Shown here: positions 57,471-64,000 of the stretch, piece by piece
How the letters are laid out: each line of letters opens with the position of its first letter
Numbering within the stretch: position 1 is the stretch's first letter
Assembly: GCA_003151115.1 (NCBI GenBank)
Contig: PLWS01000002.1
Span: 620,001 to 684,000, forward strand
DNA: 64,000 nucleotides
Origin: Vulcanimicrobiota bacterium
GTDB lineage: Bacteria > Vulcanimicrobiota > Vulcanimicrobiia > Vulcanimicrobiales > Vulcanimicrobiaceae
Direction: 5' to 3'
Position numbers and translations under genes: made by a program
The notes under the pieces: generated by a model
Databases searched by the model: none
What the model was told of the DNA's origin: nothing
Seen by the model: only the letters and a program-made list of their open reading frames with translations

Positions 57471-59443
57471 ACAGAGTTATCACCCTCGACAATCCTCCGG
57501 TCAACGCGCTCTCTTTCAAATACTCGGAAAAGATCCTCAAAGAAATCGAGGACGCGCAGAAAGATCCGTCCGTAACGAGCATCACCATTACCGGTGCAAA
57601 TGGTTTTTTCAGCGCCGGCGTCGATGTCAACGATTTTCAGAAAGCTTGGGACCCGAGCGGCACAACCGTGCGCGACGTCATCGAAGCGATCGAGCGCAGC
57701 GACAAGGTTTTCATAGCCGCCATCGACGGCATCGCACTGGGGGGCGCGCTCGAACTCGCTTTGGCGTGCGACCGCCGCGTCGCGACGAAGCGTTCGAAGC
57801 TCGGGCTGCCGGAAATCAAACTCGGGCTCATCCCCGGTGCCGGCGGAACGCAGCGTTTGCCGAGGCTGATCGCGCCGCAAGAAGCGCTGCAGTTGATGCT
57901 CAAAGGTGAGACCGTCAGCGCCGACCGCGCCCTCGAACTGGGCCTCATTGATGAAATTGTTGACCCCGGTGTCATGGTGAGCTTGTCGAACCACCCCGAG
58001 CAGCTCGCCGGAGGCGAGCAAGTCGAAGGGCTCAGAAAACGCCGCGTCTCCGAAATGCGCGTGCAGCTGCCGGCAACCGCGCAAGCCTTCGCGCTTCCTT
58101 ATATTATTGCCGAAGCGCACAAATCGGTGCCGGCGGAAGAGAGCGGCGGGCTGGCGGCGCACAAGCTGATCGACGCCGTGCAGGCTGCATTCGAATTGCC
58201 TTTCGCGCGCGGGTTGGCGCGCGAGTACCGGCTCTTCGATGAACTCGTCGCCTCCGCGCCTTCGCTCTCGCTGCGGCACCTATTTTTCGCCGAGCGCGAG
58301 CTGTCGAAGATTCCCGGCCTCCCGCCCGCCGAACCAAGCGAGATAAAAACCGCCGGTGTGATCGGCGGCGGCACCATGGGAACTGGCATCGCGATCACGT
58401 TCGCCAATGCGGGCATTCCCGTGACGATCGTCGAGCCCAACGCCGATCAAATCGGCAAGTCGCGCCAAACGATTTTCGGCATGTTCATGCATCAGGTGAA
58501 GCGCGGACGCATGACACAGGAAGAAGCGTGGAAGCGCGGCCAGTCGATCGCGTTCAGCGACGACTACGCGGCCGTGGCCGATTGCGATCTGGTGATCGAA
58601 GCCGTCTTCGAGAACATGGCCGTCAAAAAAGAAGTCTTCGGCAAACTCGACGCGATCGTCAAGCCGGGTGGGATCTTGGCCTCGAACACGTCGACGCTCG
58701 ACATCGATGAAATGGCGGCGGTCACCAAACGTCCGGGACAATTCCTCGGTTTGCATTTCTTCGCTCCGGCCAATATCATGAAACTGCTGGAGATCGTGCG
58801 CGGCAAAGAGACGTCGGCACAGACGCTCGCAACGGCCTTCAAACTTGCCAAACAGCTGCGCAAGGTCGCGGTCTTGTCCGCGAACGCGTTCGGCTTCATC
58901 GGCAACCGGATGTTCTTCGAATACACGCGCGAAGCGGTCGCGCTTGCCGAAGAGGGCGTGCCGCCGGCGCGGATCGATGCCGCGATGAAAAAGTTCGGGA
59001 TGGCAATGGGACCCTTCGCGACATTCGATCTCTCGGGCATCGACGTGTTCTGGCACGTCGCGCAAGGGCGCCCCGATTTGGAGCTGGCGCGCACGCCGAT
59101 TCTCGACCGCCTCTACGAACAAAAGCGTCTCGGCCAAAAAACCGGCAAGGGTTTTTATAAGTACGCTGAGGGCAGCCGCGACGCGATTCGCGACGAGGAG
59201 ATCGAGCAACTCTTTGCCGAGCTCGCAAAAGCAGCGGGCGTAAAACAACAGCCGGACGTAAGCGACGAAGAGGTCGCGCGGCGCATCGTCGGCGCACTCA
59301 TCAAATCGGGCGAAGAGATTCTGCGCGACGGCGTCGCGTTGCGCCCCGGCGACATCGATATCGTGTGGATTTACGGATACGGCTTTCCGCCGTATCGCGG
59401 CGGCCCGATGTGGTACGCGCAAGAAGCGCTTACCCATGCGTGA
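57467..59443 (+). CDS. Enoyl-CoA hydratase / 3-hydroxyacyl-CoA dehydrogenase bifunctional protein
   Basis: [59 protein letters not shown]. Confidence 0.95.
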   Translation: MNRVITLDNPPVNALSFKYSEKILKEIEDAQKDPSVTSITITGANGFFSAGVDVNDFQKAWDPSGTTVRDVIEAIERSDKVFIAAIDGIALGGALELALACDRRVATKRSKLGLPEIKLGLIPGAGGTQRLPRLIAPQEALQLMLKGETVSADRALELGLIDEIVDPGVMVSLSNHPEQLAGGEQVEGLRKRRVSEMRVQLPATAQAFALPYIIAEAHKSVPAEESGGLAAHKLIDAVQAAFELPFARGLAREYRLFDELVASAPSLSLRHLFFAERELSKIPGLPPAEPSEIKTAGVIGGGTMGTGIAITFANAGIPVTIVEPNADQIGKSRQTIFGMFMHQVKRGRMTQEEAWKRGQSIAFSDDYAAVADCDLVIEAVFENMAVKKEVFGKLDAIVKPGGILASNTSTLDIDEMAAVTKRPGQFLGLHFFAPANIMKLLEIVRGKETSAQTLATAFKLAKQLRKVAVLSANAFGFIGNRMFFEYTREAVALAEEGVPPARIDAAMKKFGMAMGPFATFDLSGIDVFWHVAQGRPDLELARTPILDRLYEQKRLGQKTGKGFYKYAEGSRDAIRDEEIEQLFAELAKAAGVKQQPDVSDEEVARRIVGALIKSGEEILRDGVALRPGDIDIVWIYGYGFPPYRGGPMWYAQEALTHA

Positions 59444-60617
59444 AGCCGCGATCGTCGCGGTTGCGCGGACGCCGATCGGCAGAGCCTTTCGGGGCGCTTT
59501 CAATCAGACGCATGGCGCGACACTGGCGGGACACGTCGTGCGCTCCGCAATCGATCGCGCGCAGCTCGATCCGGCGGAGGTCGACGACGTCGTTTTGGGC
59601 GTCGGACTTCCCGAAGGCGCGACGGGAAATAACCTCGGACGCATTGCCGCTTTGCGCGCGGGGTTGCCCGTCAGCGTTCCCGGGACGACAATCAACCGCT
59701 ACTGCGCATCGGGACTGCAGGCGATCTCCGTCGGCGCGCAACGCATCATCGTCGACGGGGCGAGCGCGGTCGTAGCCGGCGGCGTTGAATCGATCAGTAT
59801 GGTGCAGACCAATATGAACGTCGAATTCTTCACGGAAGACTGGATGCTGCGCCACGACCCTGACGTCTATATGCCGATGCTGCAGACGGCAGATTTCGTC
59901 GCAAAGAAATACGGCGTATCGCGGGAGCGTCAGGACGAATATGCGTTGCAAAGCCAGCAGCGCACGGCAGCCGCCCAAAAGGCAGGCGCGTTCGAAAAAG
60001 AGATTGTGCCGCTGGAGACTTGGAAATACGTCGAAGACAAAGAAACAGGCGCCGTTCACGAGGAGCGAGTGACGTTAGCGGCCGACGAAGGCAATCGTCC
60101 CGATACGACGCTCGAGGGTCTGGCGAAACTCAAGGGTGTGCTCAACCCGGAGTCGAGCGTAACCGCCGGAAATTCGTCGCAACTTTCAGATGGCGCGGCC
60201 GCCGTTCTGGTGATGCATGCGAAGCTCGCCGACAAGCGCGGGCTGAAACCGCTGGGATTCTATCGCGGCATGGTCGTGGTCGGCAACGAACCCGGCGAGA
60301 TGGGGATCGCGCCGGTCTATGCGATTCCGAAACTTTTGAAACAGCACGGCTTGAAGATCGACGACATCGGCTTGTGGGAACTGAACGAAGCCTTTGCGGT
60401 GCAAACGGTGTACTGCCGCGACATGCTCGACATTCCGAACGAACGTTTTAACGTCAGCGGCGGAGCGATCGCGATCGGTCATCCGTACGGCATGTCCGGC
60501 GCACGCATGACGATGCACGCGTTAATCGAGGGGAAGAAGCGCAAAGCCAAGTACGTCGTCGTAACGATGTGCATCGGCGGCGGCATGGGCGCAGCGGGAC
60601 TTTTCGAAGTCGCCTAG
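59436..60617 (+). CDS. Acetyl-CoA acyltransferase (thiolase)
   Basis: [58 protein letters not shown]. Confidence 0.95.
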   Translation: MREAAIVAVARTPIGRAFRGAFNQTHGATLAGHVVRSAIDRAQLDPAEVDDVVLGVGLPEGATGNNLGRIAALRAGLPVSVPGTTINRYCASGLQAISVGAQRIIVDGASAVVAGGVESISMVQTNMNVEFFTEDWMLRHDPDVYMPMLQTADFVAKKYGVSRERQDEYALQSQQRTAAAQKAGAFEKEIVPLETWKYVEDKETGAVHEERVTLAADEGNRPDTTLEGLAKLKGVLNPESSVTAGNSSQLSDGAAAVLVMHAKLADKRGLKPLGFYRGMVVVGNEPGEMGIAPVYAIPKLLKQHGLKIDDIGLWELNEAFAVQTVYCRDMLDIPNERFNVSGGAIAIGHPYGMSGARMTMHALIEGKKRKAKYVVVTMCIGGGMGAAGLFEVA

Positions 60618-61068
60618 CGGCTCGGCGCGGGAGACGGCGTTGCGCACATCTTCACGGCCCACAACGGATCCGGCTTGAGCGCAATACCGCGGCTGAGTTC
60701 CGCGGCCGCTTGTTTTGAATAGAGCTGGAAATGGGGGCTGACGAACGTTAGCGCTTTCATCGCCGCTGCGAGCAGAATCTCCAGATAAATCTTCGTACAG
60801 ATGCGCGAGGCTGATGCCCGTCGATGCGAGCCATCCGTCCATCGGGTACCGTCCAGACCAATCGTAGTACGCTTCCTCGGTTAGGCCCGCCAGATGCGAG
60901 GCATTTTCCGGCAGTAGCTTGCGATTGTCGTAGCGGCTCTTGAGCTGCGCGATCTCGTAGCGGATGCGCAGCGCGCTCACACGCAAGCGGCCGACGTACT
61001 TGTCGGCCGGCGCGTTAGCAGACGGCGCCGACGCGAGCGTCAGACTCCAGGAGCAACAGCGCGGTCAT
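60618..61068 (-). pseudogene. Possible frameshifted gene
   Basis: RIRYEIAQLKSRYDNRK...SLAHLYEDL in one frame; [58 protein letters not shown] in the next. Confidence 0.4.
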
Positions 61069-61128
61069 TATTTTCACCGCCTGGACTATTCCCTAAGAGG
61101 TCGCGGGTTCTAACGAAGAAGCCGGGGG

Positions 61129-61455
61129 TTGCTATATCGGCTCCTGGTCGTGATAGACTGTTCGAAAGGACCGAAAGTGAGCGCGCAACCGTTGGAAATC
61201 CGGATGGCGCACCTTGAGGGTGCGTATGAGCAGATAAGCCACAGACTCGGCACCATCGAACAGCGGCTGGGTTCTATGGAGTTGAAGTTTGAAGCTCGCT
61301 TCGGCCAAGTGGATGGGCGGTTTGGGCAGATCGACGCACGGTTCGTTCAAATCGACGCGCGGTTCGCGCAAATCGATCAGAAGTTCATCTGGCTGTTCGG
61401 CCTGATCGGCTCGTCCTGGATTACCACGATACTGGCGGTACTCTACCACCGCTAG
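61129..61455 (+). CDS. Coiled-coil protein with 7-aa tandem repeats and C-terminal TM
   Basis: RFGQVDGRFGQIDARFVQIDARFAQIDQKF then IWLFGLIGSSWITTILAVLY. Confidence 0.7.
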   Translation: MLYRLLVVIDCSKGPKVSAQPLEIRMAHLEGAYEQISHRLGTIEQRLGSMELKFEARFGQVDGRFGQIDARFVQIDARFAQIDQKFIWLFGLIGSSWITTILAVLYHR

Positions 61456-61459
61456 TCCC

Positions 61460-63178
61460 CTAAGACATCGCCGGTTCTAACGAGCGCAGCCGCGCAATCT
61501 CCTCGCGCAGGGCCTGCGCTTCGAGATGATCGTATGTGACGGCGGCATTATTGACGAGCGGAACGAGCGCGCGTTCGTCATCGCCGTCGAGGTCGGCCCC
61601 GTCATCGTGCGCCCCGTAGAGCACGAAGCCTGCCAGCTCTCTGCGGAACACGAGTGGAATCGCCAGCACCGGCGCATCGTGGCGATCAGGATGCTCGGCT
61701 TGCATTGGCACGTCGCCAACGCGCACCGGCGCGAGTTCCGCGCTGATGAAAGCGACCAGCGGATCCGATGACGAGAGCGTTTCGGCGGGAGCATGCTTCC
61801 AGCCGCAGTTCTGTTCTAAGACGAATCTGCTGCCCCGTCGCATGTACAGCGCGGCGCCGGTCAAGTCGAGAACCTCAGCGGGAAGCTGCGTTAAATAATC
61901 GGGAATCGACGCGGCATCGTCGACGTGCACGATGGCTTTTGCCGCGCGAGCCAATCGCATTTCAGCGACATGCCGCTTTCGAAAAACCACACGGTCGACG
62001 CCCGCGTCGATGCGTCCGCGCAAAGCGTGGAAGAAGAAGCCGAGTACGAGCGCGACGACGATGTCGACGGGCAGACTGAAACGCGCTTCCATCGTGCGCG
62101 ACAAAAACAAGTCGAGTAGCGCGAAGATGCCGACGATCGCGGTCGTCAGCAAGCCGTATGCCAGCGTCCGGCTGACGACGAAATTGATGTCGATGACCCG
62201 TTCGCGAAAGATTGCGTAAGTGACCGTTAATGGAAAGATGATCTGAGACGCATCTATCACGGTGTGAAAGGCATATGACTCGTACGCCGGCCAAAGCAGC
62301 GCATCGATCGCGTCAACGATAATCCATAGGATGAACCCGGCCGCGATCCAATGCAGGCGCTGTCGCAGCCGAAGCGCGACGTGCATATAGGCGTAAACAA
62401 GTCCGGCCAGCGCGAGCGCCGCCGCTGCGATCTCGCAAAACGCGGCGAGCGCAGGCCAGCTGCCGTTCCCAGCCAGCTCGGGGTGCGCCAATTGCGGCGC
62501 TACTTCGATAACGCCGAGAAGGAACGTGACGCCCAAAGCGGCCCAAATCCAAGGCGTGAACGCGCGCCGCGCAAGGCTGAACGCAAACAAGACTAAGCCT
62601 ATTTTGGGGAGTATGATACCGAATGTTATGAAGCCCAGAGATAGCGCCGCGTCCGTATTCCAATCGCTTGAAAAACGCGACGTGGAAACGGAGTTGGGCG
62701 GCGAGCCGCCGGCGGTTAGTGAAAACAAAAAGAAGCCCCACGTGATTGGGCTCGGCCGCAGGAGAACCAGGAAAACACCGATCAGCATCGGGATGAAAAA
62801 CACGACCTCGCGAATGATGATGAACGCAGAAGCCGTAGCCTCGGGAACTGCCACGAGCGTCGCCCGGTGATAATTGCGGCCGTGCCAAAAACCGATCTGC
62901 GCCGTATCGCCGGGAGAGGGCAGATAGCCGCCGATAACCGCCGAGCGTTGGGGTGACGTCAGCCGCGAAAGGTCGAGGCGATCTCCCGCGCGGATCCCTG
63001 CGCGCGACGCAGGCAGATCCGGCGTCACTATGGTCGCGATCGTCCCATCCGTCCGAAAACCGATGTCTCCATTCGGATAACCCATTGTCCGAACGAGATC
63101 CGGCAAGTTCATAACGCAGAAAAACAGCGCCAAGCCGATGACCGTAAAAATGCGCAAAGCGGCGTGAGAAGGCTTCAT
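61460..63178 (-). CDS. Membrane sensor protein: PDZ-like N-terminus, 7-8 TM helices, GAF-like C-terminus, no kinase domain
   Basis: TPDLPASRAGIRAGDRLDLS; multiple TM segments; ALYMRRGSRFVLEQNCGW...APVLAIPLVFRRELAGFVLYG. Confidence 0.65.
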   Translation of the reverse strand: MKPSHAALRIFTVIGLALFFCVMNLPDLVRTMGYPNGDIGFRTDGTIATIVTPDLPASRAGIRAGDRLDLSRLTSPQRSAVIGGYLPSPGDTAQIGFWHGRNYHRATLVAVPEATASAFIIIREVVFFIPMLIGVFLVLLRPSPITWGFFLFSLTAGGSPPNSVSTSRFSSDWNTDAALSLGFITFGIILPKIGLVLFAFSLARRAFTPWIWAALGVTFLLGVIEVAPQLAHPELAGNGSWPALAAFCEIAAAALALAGLVYAYMHVALRLRQRLHWIAAGFILWIIVDAIDALLWPAYESYAFHTVIDASQIIFPLTVTYAIFRERVIDINFVVSRTLAYGLLTTAIVGIFALLDLFLSRTMEARFSLPVDIVVALVLGFFFHALRGRIDAGVDRVVFRKRHVAEMRLARAAKAIVHVDDAASIPDYLTQLPAEVLDLTGAALYMRRGSRFVLEQNCGWKHAPAETLSSSDPLVAFISAELAPVRVGDVPMQAEHPDRHDAPVLAIPLVFRRELAGFVLYGAHDDGADLDGDDERALVPLVNNAAVTYDHLEAQALREEIARLRSLEPAMS

Positions 63179-63290
63179 AAGATCCTCCGAGCGTACGTTC
63201 TTAGCGAGCGGGCGGTTAGCTCCCGTTCGTCAACCTTGCTTGGCGGGTAAGAAGCAGCATCACCGCCTTTGCTTTGGGAGGAGTTACTAG

Positions 63291-63587
63291 ATGACAGTTT
63301 CCATCGGGAAAGTCGCCGCCGGCGCAATTTTCGCGGCGGCTCTTGCGATGACACCGGGTCCGGCGTTCGCGCAGTACGCGCAGGCGACCACGGCCGCCAG
63401 CCCCGCTGCCAGTCCGGTCGCGAGTCCGGCCACCTCGACCACAACGACGGGAGCGACGACGACCACTTCGGCCGTCACCAACAATCCGCAAACCGGATGG
63501 TGGGGATTGCTGGGTCTGGCCGGGTTACTCGGTTTGCTGGGGATGCGCCGCGACACGTCGGTCACGACTTACGATACGCGTCCTTAA
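63291..63587 (+). CDS. WGxxGxxG-CTERM-like secreted protein
   Basis: Signal peptide, Thr/Ser-rich linker, C-term GWWGLLGLAGLLGLLGMRR. Confidence 0.65.
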   Translation: MTVSIGKVAAGAIFAAALAMTPGPAFAQYAQATTAASPAASPVASPATSTTTTGATTTTSAVTNNPQTGWWGLLGLAGLLGLLGMRRDTSVTTYDTRP

Positions 63588-64000
63588 CTAGTCGACGATC
63601 AAAATCACGGGTTCGGGCGTAAGCGATCCGATTTCGCTTGCGCCGCCGAGCCCGGCTTTTTTTAGCGCGTGCACGAGTTCGGTGGAGCGTTCGGGCGGCA
63701 CTGCGAGCAGCAATCCGCCCGACGTTTGCGCGTCGCACAGCGCGAGCCGCTGCGCCATGCTAACGCTATCTGAAAATTGGACACCGTTTTCCAAAGCCAG
63801 CCGGTAGTTCGTCCGCGTTCCGCCGGGAACCGCATCCGCTTGCGCGAGGCGGTCAACTTCGTCGAACAGCGTAACGGCGTGCGCCGAGATCTCGGCGCCC
63901 GTTCCGCCCGAAGTCATCTCGCAGAGATGGCCGATCAGTCCGAACCCCGTGACGTCCGTGGCGGCATGCACCTCAAACTGTGCGGCGATCTCCGCCGCTT
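63588..64000 (-). CDS. selD: Selenide, water dikinase, C-terminal part (truncated by window edge)
   Basis: HAATDVTGFGLIGHLCEM and LALCDAQTSGGLLLAVP; frame open to window end. Confidence 0.9.
   Translation of the reverse strand, partial: AAEIAAQFEVHAATDVTGFGLIGHLCEMTSGGTGAEISAHAVTLFDEVDRLAQADAVPGGTRTNYRLALENGVQFSDSVSMAQRLALCDAQTSGGLLLAVPPERSTELVHALKKAGLGGASEIGSLTPEPVILIVD

Noticed and set aside
58280-59503. 407-aa minus-strand ORF
   Set aside because: Antisense to 3-hydroxyacyl-CoA dehydrogenase; shadow ORF.

Overview
GC-rich bacterial chromosome segment; I cannot assign the phylum with confidence. It has three parts. (1) About 1.16-22.4 kb is a tandem accessory region built on three identical 45-bp copies of the 3' half of a tRNA-Asn(GUU) gene (1164-1208, 19924-19968, 22351-22395). 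Each copy is followed by a different terminator hairpin. Between copies 1 and 2 is an ~18.8-kb integrative element carrying an excisionase-like HTH protein, a tyrosine integrase, a replication-initiator-like HTH protein with in-gene iteron-like repeats, a serine recombinase with its own repeat cluster, a complete type I R-M operon (hsdM-hsdS-hsdR), a DUF4263/Shedu-like nuclease, an AbiTii-like protein, an XRE regulator and several uncharacterised membrane proteins. Between copies 2 and 3 is an integrase-less 2.4-kb unit carrying an unusual multicopper oxidase. (2) About 22.4-36.7 kb is mixed metabolic and stress gene content: two nitroreductase paralogues bracketing a PRTase/erythromycin-esterase-like/hydrolase operon, a beta-propeller lipoprotein, transporters, and a PhyH/ornithine-cyclodeaminase pair. 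(3) About 36.3-64 kb is mostly core genome: a lysine-rich histone-like protein, topA-trmFO-hslV-hslU, GNAT-def-fmt-rsmB-FHA-FHA-PP2C-ftsW/rodA, a GGDEF protein, a CFA synthase, a Fur regulator, a beta-oxidation operon, and selD at the right edge. The strongest novelty candidates are the iteron-like array read in two reading frames inside the rep-like gene, the tandem tRNA-Asn att array, and the defence cargo with uncharacterised partners. All annotations come from reading the supplied sequence and ORF translations; no database search was run.
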